From NCBI GenBank assembly GCA_964460785.1, contig CAYWQB010000001.1, forward strand, positions 434,001 through 498,000: DNA of 64,000 nt, written 5' to 3'. The notes beneath the pieces were generated by a model. It did not search any database. It had not been told where the DNA came from and worked only from the letters and a program-made list of their open reading frames with translations. The stretch's first letter is position 1. Each line of letters begins with the position of its first letter. Positions 41,845 to 51,370 of the stretch are shown here, piece by piece. This DNA comes from CAYWQB01 sp964460785. GTDB taxonomy: Bacteria; Chlamydiota; Chlamydiia; Chlamydiales; CAYWQB01. The position numbers and the translations under genes are program-made.

Positions 41845-43363
41845 CCGATCCATTTATGCGGAAATTTTAGCAACCTATAGAGAAATCTCTGATGCTTTGA
41901 CTCTCTATAATCTTCTATTTTGGGATCAGCAGACCTCTTTACCTGCAAAAGCCTCTAAAGATCGAGGTATTTTACTTGAAAATGTTGCTTCCAAGATTCA
42001 TGAAATGGAGGTTTGTCAAAAGCTATCTTCCCGCCTTGACCAACTGATTGATATGCAATCTGGCGAATTACGCTCTCCTAAGGAGTGGTCTCATGTAGAG
42101 GCAAGAAACTTGGCACTATGGCGAGAAGATTTTCTTGCCTTTCGCAAAATTCCTCTCCATTTAAACCAAAAACTAGCTGCGAGTCGAGAGAAGGGTTTAG
42201 CCGCATGGAAAAAGGCTCGGCAAGGAGGCTCTCCAGAGGACTACTTACTCTTTTTGGAAGAATCCGTTGCTCTAAACCGAGAGAAAGCAGAATGCTTAGG
42301 TTATCAAAATCACCCGTATGAAGCTCTATTGAGCTCTATCTCTCCAACTTTTAGATCTCTTGCTCCTGCTACCAAGAAGGCGGACTTAGATCTCTACTTT
42401 GCTGCGATCAAACAAGAAATCCTCCCTCTTGCTAAGCAGTTTTCAAAAAATCCATCCTGGCAAAAAGTATCTCATCACTATACAGAGAGTGAACAAAGTG
42501 CTCTTCGTGCTGCCTTACGCTCTTTTATGCATCTTCCTGAAGATGAAGTGACTATTTCTACGTCTCCCCACCCTTTTTGCCTACAGTTAGGGCCTCATGA
42601 TCAACGCTTCACCTTAAACTTCAGCTCCTCTCATCCTATTGAGCACCCGATCTTAGCCTTCCTTCATGAAGGGGGGCATGCCATGTATAGTATGCAGCTT
42701 CCGAAAGAACACTATGGCACACCGGCTGGTGGTCCTCTATCTATGGTTATGCATGAAAGCCAAGCTCGCCTTTGGGAAACAGCTGTTGGTTTAAGTCGCC
42801 CTTTCTCTGAGTGGCTCTTCCCCCAACTTAAAGCAATATTCCACTCGCCCCTTCCATTCAACCATGCAGAGCAACTCTATGCATATTTAAACCGAGTATC
42901 TCCCTGCCACCTGCGCCTTAGCTCCAATGAACTTTTTTATAATTTACATATCTGCCTCCGGTATGAAGCAGAAGTGAGCCTTTTAGAGGGAAGTCTATCT
43001 GTTCAAGACTTGCGTGCATTTTGGGATAGCAAATCTCAGGAGTACCTCCTCACGACGCCTCCTTCTGATCAGGAAGGATATCTGCAAGATATTCACTGGT
43101 CCTTTGGTATGTTTGGCTATTTCCCAACCTATACTCTGGGGAATATGACAATGGCCCAGCTTTGGGAGGCCTTTCAAACGCAGCACCCGAACTGGGGTTC
43201 AGAGTTCGCTAAAGGAGAGACTGCAATCCTTCGAAGTTGGCTACAAGACAACCTTCACCAACATGGCCGCATCTACACACTAGATGAGTTGCTACAAAGA
43301 GTGACTGGCCATGGTTTATCCGTAGCCCCTTTAATCAACTACTTAAAAGATAAATTCAAATAA
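41837..43363 (+). CDS. Carboxypeptidase Taq (M32 family)
   Basis: About 508 residues starting MNNRSIYAEI, at the ATG at 41837, with AAGAGG 7 bases upstream. This zinc carboxypeptidase has FLHEGGHAMYSMQL (HEXXH), VMHESQARLWET with the third zinc ligand, RVSPCHLRLSSNELFYNLHI, and DIHWSFGMFGYFPTYTLGNM, all family landmarks. It is cytosolic and trims C-terminal residues from peptides. It overlaps the murF-alr end by 8 bases, so it is probably in the same transcript as the LptF/G pair. Family members are more usual in Thermus, Bacillus and some Proteobacteria. Confidence 0.93.
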   Translation: MNNRSIYAEILATYREISDALTLYNLLFWDQQTSLPAKASKDRGILLENVASKIHEMEVCQKLSSRLDQLIDMQSGELRSPKEWSHVEARNLALWREDFLAFRKIPLHLNQKLAASREKGLAAWKKARQGGSPEDYLLFLEESVALNREKAECLGYQNHPYEALLSSISPTFRSLAPATKKADLDLYFAAIKQEILPLAKQFSKNPSWQKVSHHYTESEQSALRAALRSFMHLPEDEVTISTSPHPFCLQLGPHDQRFTLNFSSSHPIEHPILAFLHEGGHAMYSMQLPKEHYGTPAGGPLSMVMHESQARLWETAVGLSRPFSEWLFPQLKAIFHSPLPFNHAEQLYAYLNRVSPCHLRLSSNELFYNLHICLRYEAEVSLLEGSLSVQDLRAFWDSKSQEYLLTTPPSDQEGYLQDIHWSFGMFGYFPTYTLGNMTMAQLWEAFQTQHPNWGSEFAKGETAILRSWLQDNLHQHGRIYTLDELLQRVTGHGLSVAPLINYLKDKFK

Positions 43364-43439
43364 TTAATTATTATTGTTAATAAATTATAAATATAGTATA
43401 ATTTATCTAACTAAAACAAATTATTTGTGCAGCAGTCTA

Positions 43440-44153
43440 ATGAACATGATTGTCAGTGAGTCTACAATGATAGAGAATGGTACCTACCCTTCTCTAAACA
43501 GCTCCTCTTTTTTACCCAGTCCCCAGCCGCAAGTGCTGATCTCCAATGATTGCCTTGAAGGCATTTTGAGAGTTGGCCAAGGGCTTTTGCTTGCAGCAAC
43601 AAGCTTATCCTCTACACCAAAAGCTCGTCACCTAGAATCTTCCATCGAAGTTATTGACAGTGCTCGTGATGGCATCTTTTCCATTCCTTTCTTTAAGATG
43701 ACCAAGAGTGCATTTAATGGAAATTTTGATCGCTTTACTGAAATTAGTGCAGAAAAGCCTCCCCAAACTCCATACTTACACCATATTTTGAAGAAAGTGA
43801 CGGATGTTTCTGAGGTCTACCTAGACCTTGTGACTCCCATCTTACTTGCAGCCTCCTTAGCAGGAGTGGCCCCAGCTTTAGTGACCCTTAGTACAACAGC
43901 TAGCGCTGTATGGCTTGTAGGAACATCTGCGCAAGCTCTACTATCTACAGCTGAAATGGTCGACACTTTTCAAGCAAGTGGCAATAACATAAGCCAAAAG
44001 AAGTTGAAACAAGCTGCATTTAACCTGGTAAAAAGCTTCTCAAACTTAGCACTAAGCTCGCTTGCAGGAGGCTTAGTTATAAAGAGTAAAAAGCCCTACC
44101 TAACTGCAGCTGCATTTATCACTTCTGGTAGCTTAGTTGCATGGGATTCTTAA
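43440..44153 (+). CDS. Hydrophobic hypothetical protein, possible inclusion-membrane-type protein
   Basis: About 237 residues from the ATG at 43440 (MNMIVSES); the frame is open earlier, and ATGs at 43446 and 43470 are possible. Hydrophobic stretches lie at about 46-60, 130-170 (two adjacent segments through LDLVTPILLAASLAGVAPAL and ASAVWLVGTSAQALLS) and at the C-terminus. There is no N-terminal signal peptide. Two adjacent hydrophobic lobes are the hallmark of chlamydial Inc proteins, but the spacing here is not a clean match. The upstream 76 bases are very AT-rich. It converges with the next gene, overlapping by four bases. Confidence 0.55.
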   Translation: MNMIVSESTMIENGTYPSLNSSSFLPSPQPQVLISNDCLEGILRVGQGLLLAATSLSSTPKARHLESSIEVIDSARDGIFSIPFFKMTKSAFNGNFDRFTEISAEKPPQTPYLHHILKKVTDVSEVYLDLVTPILLAASLAGVAPALVTLSTTASAVWLVGTSAQALLSTAEMVDTFQASGNNISQKKLKQAAFNLVKSFSNLALSSLAGGLVIKSKKPYLTAAAFITSGSLVAWDS

Positions 44154-46297
44154 ATCTGGAACTTTAGCTTCATTGGGTCTTGTGACTTAAATATATCTAA
44201 AGATCCCTTTCCCTTACTCATAGCACCTTCTATGACTTCTATTGCTTGTATGAGCCTATGATAAGGCTCATCAAGCATTGCTCTTTCACGAATAAAAATT
44301 GGATAACAGTGCAGAAGCTGCTGAATAGGAGCATCCCATCCTGTATCAACCTCCTGTTTTGCGATCATTTCTTCGATTAAGGCGACTTCTACAGAAGCAC
44401 TCAAACTACGATCTAGCCCATCTTTACAGCTAAAAGCTAGGTATTTTGGGGAGACAATCTCTCTCACCTTTCTAGTAATTAATGCATAGACAATCTCGAT
44501 AAATGCAAGGCGCTGCTTCCGGTCGAGGTAGCTTGCCTTATCAAAAATGGTTACATGTACTTGATGGACCATTTTTTTCATCACCTCAGAGGTAAGCTTT
44601 GCTCGGATGCTTTTTGGGAAGTAAAATCCGGAAGCTTCAGACTCCATATGCTCAAGAAACTGATCCATAAATAGATACGCATGATCTAGCTCTGCATAAG
44701 GAGCAAATTGGTGATAAAAGTCGCTATTTTTTGGTAATGTGACCACATCCAGTATATTGGCAAACTCTGCCTGATGCTGCATCTTTTCCAAGATAGAGCT
44801 GCGTGCTTGCTCTCGCCAGTCACAACGTCCCTGTAAATTGATGATCAGTACCTTTTGCTGTCCATTTTGGCATGCATGCAAAAAGGCTTTAAATTCATCC
44901 GTAATCGTTGCTTTATGGATATGAGTCTGTTTTGTTGGAGAGGGCAAGCGCAAGACGAACGTTTCTCGTCCTCCTTCTTGCTCCCAGCAAAAGATCGATG
45001 CAGGGATATTTTCCATCATCATTGGATCGTACGCTTCTTGTTTTTCTTCTAAAAGAAGATCTAGCGCTTTGAAAAGAGGTCCATCTGGATGCTCTTTCAA
45101 AAGCCGCTGCAGGCGTTCATACGATCTCTCGAGATACCTTGAAAACTTTTCTCCCTTTTTTCTTTCCCCTAAAGACAGTAACTGACCAACTGCCGCACTC
45201 ACCTCTTCACTCTTACTTGTATGTGCATAAAGAGCATAAGACAAGCTATACACTAGCTCAACAAGGCGATTCTCAAATTCTTTAGACCGTGGCCCATTCC
45301 ACCTTGACTGAATCACCTGGAAGTCCGGTGATACTAACACCTCTCTGAAATACGATAGGAAGTCTTTAAAGTACTGGTGACAGCTCTTTGCTGCAAATGT
45401 ATGCAACAGATTTCGTGGGTTTGCTGCTAGCATAAGAGCCATTAGAGCCATATTCAACAGTCTAACAGACTCTCTTTGGTGTTGAGGAGCCGCTTCTCGA
45501 TAAAAGTAGCTTGTCATCACTTTTACATTCTGTAAAATTGCCTGAGCTGTACTATGCAAAGAGCGGTCATGCCAAGATTTAACCTGTAAAAGAGGGTCTT
45601 CTGCGGTTGACTGCTCAAAGTAATTCTGCTCCCGACAATAAAGCTGAATATTTTTTACCATATCCGGCTCAAAGAAGAGCTTGTCATCTTCTTTTCTTAG
45701 ATAGAAAAGCTCATAGTTTGTGTCTGCCTTGACTGACTCCAAATCTGACAAAGAAGGCATCCACTCTTCCGCTTCTCTTTGCTGCTCTGTTGCGCTCTCC
45801 TGTAAAACTCGGCTACCAAATGACCGGTTCCAAAGGCGCTTCATCTTATTTGCTTCTTTTACTGAGGACTTTTTATCTTTCAGCTCAAAAAAGTAAAAAT
45901 GGTGTAGGTTGCGGAGCTCTTCAATATCTGTGGTCTTTTGAACACTATGGCCCTTAAAAAGGTTCGTATATCGCTCTAGCTTTTTTGCAGCCTTACCAAC
46001 AAGGACCATGATCGTATGTATCCTTGAGGAAGCTTCTAAGGTGTGGGTAAGGTCTGTATGCTGATAATAATTACGTAAGTAATCAAGAATCACCTTAAAC
46101 ATTTGGCGCACTTGACGCTCTTTTTCCTCTCGATTCTTCTGATCATGCCAAGCAGACTCCTGCTTAAGATCAAGATGGTAGAGGTCGTCTTCGGATAGTT
46201 TACTTGGAAACTTTCCCTCTCCAAGCTCTGCTAATGTCGTTAGCATTTCTACTGCGTCTACAATGCTGAGACCAAGCCCTTTTTTTTGGCTTTTCAT
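44150..46297 (-). CDS. Large protein with a CX5R phosphatase signature (possible phosphoinositide phosphatase-like)
   Basis: This 715-residue protein has no signal peptide or membrane segment and is mostly helical. AGGAGAGG precedes the ATG. Near the C-terminus it carries AFSCKDGLDRSLS, with Cys at residue 624 and Arg at 630: a CX5R loop followed by Ser, in the form CxDGxDR[ST]. This matches the active-site loops of myotubularins (CSDGWDRT) and resembles that of Sac phosphatases (CxDCLDRT), which act on phosphoinositides. No other family landmark was identified, so function is unproven. It may correspond to the large hypothetical CT837, which lies between pheS and the LptF/G genes in C. trachomatis. 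It is divergent from hemF across 154 AT-rich bases. Confidence 0.65.
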   Translation of the reverse strand: MKSQKKGLGLSIVDAVEMLTTLAELGEGKFPSKLSEDDLYHLDLKQESAWHDQKNREEKERQVRQMFKVILDYLRNYYQHTDLTHTLEASSRIHTIMVLVGKAAKKLERYTNLFKGHSVQKTTDIEELRNLHHFYFFELKDKKSSVKEANKMKRLWNRSFGSRVLQESATEQQREAEEWMPSLSDLESVKADTNYELFYLRKEDDKLFFEPDMVKNIQLYCREQNYFEQSTAEDPLLQVKSWHDRSLHSTAQAILQNVKVMTSYFYREAAPQHQRESVRLLNMALMALMLAANPRNLLHTFAAKSCHQYFKDFLSYFREVLVSPDFQVIQSRWNGPRSKEFENRLVELVYSLSYALYAHTSKSEEVSAAVGQLLSLGERKKGEKFSRYLERSYERLQRLLKEHPDGPLFKALDLLLEEKQEAYDPMMMENIPASIFCWEQEGGRETFVLRLPSPTKQTHIHKATITDEFKAFLHACQNGQQKVLIINLQGRCDWREQARSSILEKMQHQAEFANILDVVTLPKNSDFYHQFAPYAELDHAYLFMDQFLEHMESEASGFYFPKSIRAKLTSEVMKKMVHQVHVTIFDKASYLDRKQRLAFIEIVYALITRKVREIVSPKYLAFSCKDGLDRSLSASVEVALIEEMIAKQEVDTGWDAPIQQLLHCYPIFIRERAMLDEPYHRLIQAIEVIEGAMSKGKGSLDIFKSQDPMKLKFQI

Positions 46298-46451
46298 ATC
46301 ATACCCTCTCCTATTCCCCCTTGGTTCAATTATACACTATAAACTTTTATTAACAATAATTTATCAAATAGATTTTTTAATTTTTTATTTGTAAAAAAAT
46401 AACTGAATTTATTTATAAACCTACCGAATCTAACCCATAGGGGGAGAAATA

Positions 46452-47264
46452 ATGATTCCTACACAGCAATCCATTGAAGCAGATGCTTTAGCAGAAGAGC
46501 TTCGCCTCTTGCAAAGCAGCATCATAAAAGAGTTTGAAAGCCTGGAAGCAGGAAACCAATTTGACCAGCAAGAGTGGTCTTATGATAGAGGAGAAGGTGG
46601 GGGTCGCCGTGCGATTCTCCGAGGTCAAGTATTTGAGAAGTGTGCTGTTCACTTTTCCTATATCAAAGGAAATCAGTTCCCAGCTTCAGATGCTGAGGGC
46701 CCTTTTTCCGCCACAGGAGTCAGCTTGATCACACATATGCGTAACCCCCATGCACCCACCGTGCACATGAATATCCGCTACATTGAAGCTGGAGGAAAGC
46801 GCTGGTTTGGAGGGGGATATGACCTCACTCCTATGGGCTTTGCCTATGAGGAAGATACTGAATATTTCCATGCAGTGGCAAAAAGAACTCTTGATGCCAT
46901 TGACTCTTCTCTCTATCCAAACTTTATGCAACAGGCCAAAGAGTACTTTTACCTTCCTCATAGAGGAAAAGAGCGAGGTGTTGGAGGGATTTTCTTTGAC
47001 CATTACTGGACTGGGAATGAAGACCAAGACTACAAGATGTGGAAATCTGTAGGGGAAAGCTTTACTGAAACCATTATGCCGATCTACAAGAAGCGCATTC
47101 ACACCCCTTATGAAGAAAAAGACCGCGCCTTGCAAAGCAAGCTACGCGGCCATTACGCAGAGTTTAACCTCCTCTACGACAGAGGAACCAAGTTTGGTCT
47201 CTCTTCTGGAGGAAATGTAGAAGCTATTTTAAGCTCCCTTCCCCCATTAGCGAGCTGGAACTAG
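46452..47264 (+). CDS. hemF: Oxygen-dependent coproporphyrinogen III oxidase
   Basis: 270 residues. The enzyme converts coproporphyrinogen III to protoporphyrinogen IX using O2 in haem synthesis. Visible are GGGRRAIL, VSLITHMRNPHAPTVHMN, RWFGGGYDLTP, GVGGIFFD, and RGTKFGLSSGGNVEAILSSLPP. It ends at PPLASWN, about 25-30 residues earlier than E. coli HemF, so it lacks the usual C-terminal extension. GGGGGAG precedes the ATG. It converges with the cyclophilin gene, stops overlapping by four bases. Confidence 0.95.
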   Translation: MIPTQQSIEADALAEELRLLQSSIIKEFESLEAGNQFDQQEWSYDRGEGGGRRAILRGQVFEKCAVHFSYIKGNQFPASDAEGPFSATGVSLITHMRNPHAPTVHMNIRYIEAGGKRWFGGGYDLTPMGFAYEEDTEYFHAVAKRTLDAIDSSLYPNFMQQAKEYFYLPHRGKERGVGGIFFDHYWTGNEDQDYKMWKSVGESFTETIMPIYKKRIHTPYEEKDRALQSKLRGHYAEFNLLYDRGTKFGLSSGGNVEAILSSLPPLASWN

Positions 47265-47752
47265 GCTGTCACTGCTGTGAGCAGGGAAGCCTTAAGGATT
47301 GCCTGCTCCTTTTCGGGACGATCACTTGGATCTGTTTCAACTTTAGACAAAGCTTCTACAACATCATACCCTTCTACCACTTCACCGAAAATGGTGTGGT
47401 GTTGGTTTAGCCAGGGAGTTGCTGCCGTTGTGATAAAAAACTGGCTTCCATTTGTATCAGGGCCACAGTTCGCCATGGCAAGCAAACCAGGCTTAGAAAA
47501 AGTCACATCAGAATCAAATTCATCTTCAAACTGGCCTCCCCAAATGGATTCGCCTCCCATACCAGAACCTGTTGGGTCTCCACCTTGGACCATAAACCCT
47601 TCGATCACTCGGTGAAAGATTGTCTTATCATAGTAGCCTTTTTTCACTAGGCCTGTGAAATTTTCACATGTCTTAGGAGCTACTTTTTCAAAGAGTTTTA
47701 GAGTAATCTTTCCTTGTGTTGTTTCTAAAACAACATGTTGATCATTAGCCAT
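47261..47752 (-). CDS. Peptidyl-prolyl cis-trans isomerase (cyclophilin type)
   Basis: This 163-residue cyclophilin has FHRVIEGFMVQGGDPTGSGMGG with the catalytic Arg, NGSQFFIT, and LNQHHTIFGEVVEG with the active-site His. The absence of a signal peptide makes it cytoplasmic (PpiB-like). AGGTTTT lies ahead of the ATG. Confidence 0.94.
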   Translation of the reverse strand: MANDQHVVLETTQGKITLKLFEKVAPKTCENFTGLVKKGYYDKTIFHRVIEGFMVQGGDPTGSGMGGESIWGGQFEDEFDSDVTFSKPGLLAMANCGPDTNGSQFFITTAATPWLNQHHTIFGEVVEGYDVVEALSKVETDPSDRPEKEQAILKASLLTAVTA

Positions 47753-47828
47753 TTAAAACCTCCAGGTCATTAAAAATTTGTAAAACTATATCATAAATTT
47801 ATAGATAAATGAAGCATAAAAAATTTGC

Positions 47829-50411
47829 TTACTTTCCTACCTGCTGTAAAGTCTTAGCTACAATTTCATAACAATCTTTTGATAGATTGGTAGACTCCAG
47901 AGATTTGAGAGCATCAAGCATCTGTTGCTTTCTTTCACTATCCATAATCCGAATACGGCTATAGCCCTTCAATAATCCTGCAGCAATCTGAGGATTAATG
48001 GAGTCCAGCTCTCTTATATGATCTGCAACCCACTGATAGGTTTTTCCTTCATTCATATGGAAATGATAAGGGTTAGCAGAAAATGTACCGAGCAAAGCAC
48101 GCACCTGATTAGGAACCTTCTGATCACAACTACTTTTGATCAGATTTTGTACTCTTGAAAAAGTATCTTTTCGTTTTGACTTAGCATGAAGAGCAAGCCA
48201 CTTATTAATCACAAGAGGTTGATCTTTGCCTTGTTCATAGAACTGCTGTAAGCTTTCTATTGCCTCCTCCCCTTCAAAATCAACCAAGATACTCAAAGCT
48301 GCATAGCGATCTGTCATATTGTTTGCTTGCTTGAACTGCTGAAGAGCTAGCTCTCTGCCCTCACTTCGCTCCCCTTGTGCTAAAAGAGCTAGTAGCTGAT
48401 TTTTCAAAGAGCGCTGCCCCATCTCTTTGGGGCTATAACAGTAAGAAGGAGAAGCGAGCTGCTGATAAAGCTCTCTCAACAAGTCAAACATCTCATCACT
48501 CAACTGCTTAGCAAGGGCATCAGCAATACGAAGAGTTGATTCTACATCTACAGGGTTTTGCTGATCAAAAAGGCGCTCTTTAGAGGGCAGGTGCAATAGC
48601 TCAGCCTTATATGAAGGATCAAAGGCATCTGATGTTAACACCTCTTGAAGCCCTTGAATGACTTCTTTAGGAATAGTAGGGCAATGAGATGACCCTATTT
48701 GCTCCAAGATAAGCTGCTGCCAGATATCTTGGAAAGCTTGCCACTTATTATAGGGGTCTTTTTCTATGCGAAAGAGTTGACATAGTTCACTGAAAGTGCG
48801 CTTATACGAAACATTAACAGGAGCAGTGAACCCTTGATTTAAAGAGAGAATAGGAGACTCTGCAATACCATTTAAGACAATTTCTTCCTCCATACGCTTG
48901 ATCTCATGCACGGTTTGGTATAGGACAACTCCTTCCTGTCCATAAAGTGTATAAGCGAATGGGAAGTGTAGAGCTTCTTGCTTACCTCCATAGAGAGTTT
49001 TAGGGATCTCTTGGCGAAAAACGAGCTTTGCTTGACAAAGCTTTGCATCATACTGCAGTGAAGCATGTACTTTTGGTGTTCCAGCCTGATGATACCAGCG
49101 TTGAAACTGCGCAAAAGAAAAATCTGAAGCTTGCTCCATAGCATGTAAAAAATCTTCTGTTGTTACCGCTTGTCCATCATAGAGCTGAAAGTATGTATCT
49201 AGCCCCTTTCTAAAGGAGGGCTTACCGATCATTTTTTCTACCATGCGAATCACTTCCGCACCTTTGTGGTAGACTGTTGAAGAGTAAAAGTTGTTTATCT
49301 CGACATAACTAGCGGGTTTAATAGGGTGTGCCATAGGGCCTGCGTCTTCAGGAAACTGCCTTTCCACCATATAGCGTGCTTGTGCGATGCGCTCTACTGC
49401 ACGGCTATGGAGGTCTGCAGTGAACTCTTGGTCACGATAGACGGTCAGCCCTTCTTTAAGAGTTAGCTGAAACCAATCTCTACAGGTTACTCTATTCCCT
49501 GTCCAGTTATGAAAGTACTCATGACTCACAACCTCTTCAATCCGCTTGTAGTTGGCATCTGTCGCTGTATGTTCATCAGCCAAAACACAGCTCGCATTGA
49601 AAATATTCAAGCCTTTGTTTTCCATTGCTCCCATATTGAAAGCATCTACAGCTACGATCATATAACGTTCTAAGTCATACTCTAAGCCAAATGTTTCCTC
49701 ATCCCACTTCATCGCTTTTTTCAATGCTTCCATTGCATGTAGGCACTGGTTTTCACGACCTGGATCTGAGTAAATTTCTAGCAAAACGCGCTTACCGCTT
49801 GCTGTGATAAAGTGATCTTCAATACGTCCAAGATCTCCTGCCACAACCGCAAATAGATATGTAGGCTTTGGAAAAGGGTCTTCCCATACAGCATAGTGGC
49901 GCCCATCTTCCAACTCTCCCTCTTCGATTAAATTTCCATTTGACAAGAGGTAAGGAAACTTTTGCTTATCTGCCCGCAGAGTCGTTTTAAAGCAGGTCAT
50001 GACATCTGGCCGATCAAGAAAGTAGGTAATGCGCCGGAACCCCTCAGGTTCATTTTGGCTACAGATAATCTTTCCAGCCTGGTAAATCCCTTCAAGGGCT
50101 GTATTTTCCTCTGGAGAGAAGTGATTATAGACTTCTACTTCACATTGATCAGGCAAATTGTGGAGGGTCAAAGAGCTTTCAGAAAGCTCATACTGCCCCT
50201 CTGTTAGAGCCTGGCCATCGACAGACACTTCTAAAAAGCCGATTTGCTCGCCATTTAAAACGAGAGGCTCCCCTTTTCGCACCCTTTGCAGGCGAATCTT
50301 GCTGCGCACAAATGATTTTTTCGAATCAAGGTCGAAAGCAAGATCTAAAGACTGCACTTGATATGCAGGCTTTTTATAATCACTCAACTGAATTGCTTGA
50401 GGGTTTGTCAT
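47829..50411 (-). CDS. pepN: Aminopeptidase N (M1 family)
   Basis: This 860-residue zinc aminopeptidase trims N-terminal residues from peptides. It has the exopeptidase motif FNMGAMENKGLN, the zinc site SHEYFHNWTGNRV followed by LKEGLTVYRDQEF, and a helical C-terminal domain of about 400 residues. Length and N-terminal start (QLSDYKKPAYQVQSLDLAF) match the E. coli PepN type. No signal peptide. It lies 14 bases after the hydrolase gene in the same direction. Confidence 0.96.
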   Translation of the reverse strand: MTNPQAIQLSDYKKPAYQVQSLDLAFDLDSKKSFVRSKIRLQRVRKGEPLVLNGEQIGFLEVSVDGQALTEGQYELSESSLTLHNLPDQCEVEVYNHFSPEENTALEGIYQAGKIICSQNEPEGFRRITYFLDRPDVMTCFKTTLRADKQKFPYLLSNGNLIEEGELEDGRHYAVWEDPFPKPTYLFAVVAGDLGRIEDHFITASGKRVLLEIYSDPGRENQCLHAMEALKKAMKWDEETFGLEYDLERYMIVAVDAFNMGAMENKGLNIFNASCVLADEHTATDANYKRIEEVVSHEYFHNWTGNRVTCRDWFQLTLKEGLTVYRDQEFTADLHSRAVERIAQARYMVERQFPEDAGPMAHPIKPASYVEINNFYSSTVYHKGAEVIRMVEKMIGKPSFRKGLDTYFQLYDGQAVTTEDFLHAMEQASDFSFAQFQRWYHQAGTPKVHASLQYDAKLCQAKLVFRQEIPKTLYGGKQEALHFPFAYTLYGQEGVVLYQTVHEIKRMEEEIVLNGIAESPILSLNQGFTAPVNVSYKRTFSELCQLFRIEKDPYNKWQAFQDIWQQLILEQIGSSHCPTIPKEVIQGLQEVLTSDAFDPSYKAELLHLPSKERLFDQQNPVDVESTLRIADALAKQLSDEMFDLLRELYQQLASPSYCYSPKEMGQRSLKNQLLALLAQGERSEGRELALQQFKQANNMTDRYAALSILVDFEGEEAIESLQQFYEQGKDQPLVINKWLALHAKSKRKDTFSRVQNLIKSSCDQKVPNQVRALLGTFSANPYHFHMNEGKTYQWVADHIRELDSINPQIAAGLLKGYSRIRIMDSERKQQMLDALKSLESTNLSKDCYEIVAKTLQQVGK

Positions 50412-50425
50412 ATACCACCTTTAAC

Positions 50426-51187
50426 CTAAGAAAAAATTGCCGAAAGAAAGAGTTCCACACTGTTCACAAAATAGGCTGGGGCCTCTTCCATCGGAGCATG
50501 AGAACAAAGAGGATGTACTGTCCAGGTCACCTTAGGGTAACTGGAAAAGGCTTGGCGCAAGCTTTGCTCATCAAATGGAGGATGATCTTTTCCTCCCACA
50601 AAGACATGGATAGGAATATTGACATCCACTTGTGGATCACTGTGCCTTGCAAACATTTTGAAGTAGCCTTTCACAGCTTCTACATTGGTCTCTTTCCACC
50701 ACCTATCTAGCTTATGCTGAATCCAGCCTTGAGAAAGAAATCCTCCATACTGAAACTGCAAGATCCCCTCTCTTCCTTCTTGAGAAGAAAGCTGATCTAG
50801 CATACCTGTATATAAAGCTTCATCACTAATAGGAGCTCCATGAGGAGAGACAGGGGTAGCAAGAAATGCTCCTGACAAGAGCTTATCATTCCACAGCGTG
50901 ACAGTTGCAAGCCCTGTCATAGAGTGAGCAACCAGCGCAGCTCCCTGTAGGTGATGACTCTCTATATAGCTTTGCACATCACTTGCAATCTCTTCTTGAG
51001 TATATGTACCACCCAGATCTTTTGATAGGCCATACCCTCTTAAATCTAAGAAGTGGAATGTATATTGTTTTGTATCCCAAAGAGGTTCGCACCACTGGTA
51101 GTTTTCGTGTGTACCCACCCAGTCATGAAGAACAATCACAGACCGTGGCCCTGCTCCATACTTCTTAGCCTTCAACATACTCAACAT
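50426..51187 (-). CDS. Alpha/beta hydrolase
   Basis: About 253 residues from the ATG at 51185-51187 (MLSMLKAKKY), which has GAGGG upstream. The fold landmarks are HDWVGTHENY (oxyanion region), LDLRGYGLSKD, the nucleophile elbow VAHSMTGLA near residue 96, an Asp-containing VFVGGKDHPPF near 205, and a His in HPLCSHAPMEEAP. So Ser-Asp-His is complete. The substrate cannot be told. It lies directly ahead of pepN. Confidence 0.85.
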   Translation of the reverse strand: MLSMLKAKKYGAGPRSVIVLHDWVGTHENYQWCEPLWDTKQYTFHFLDLRGYGLSKDLGGTYTQEEIASDVQSYIESHHLQGAALVAHSMTGLATVTLWNDKLLSGAFLATPVSPHGAPISDEALYTGMLDQLSSQEGREGILQFQYGGFLSQGWIQHKLDRWWKETNVEAVKGYFKMFARHSDPQVDVNIPIHVFVGGKDHPPFDEQSLRQAFSSYPKVTWTVHPLCSHAPMEEAPAYFVNSVELFLSAIFS

Positions 51188-51370
51188 TGCAATAAACCCT
51201 CTGTAACCCATCTTGAATAAGGGTAAACCATATAGAGATCCATCATTTGAAAAAAGAGTAAGAAATTTCTAGGGTAATCAGAAACCTAACCCACTCAATA
51301 CAAAGCAAATTTTAAGCTATTCTCTCTTGTGGTATATAAATAATAAGTCAGAAAAATTGCCGAGGTTAAG

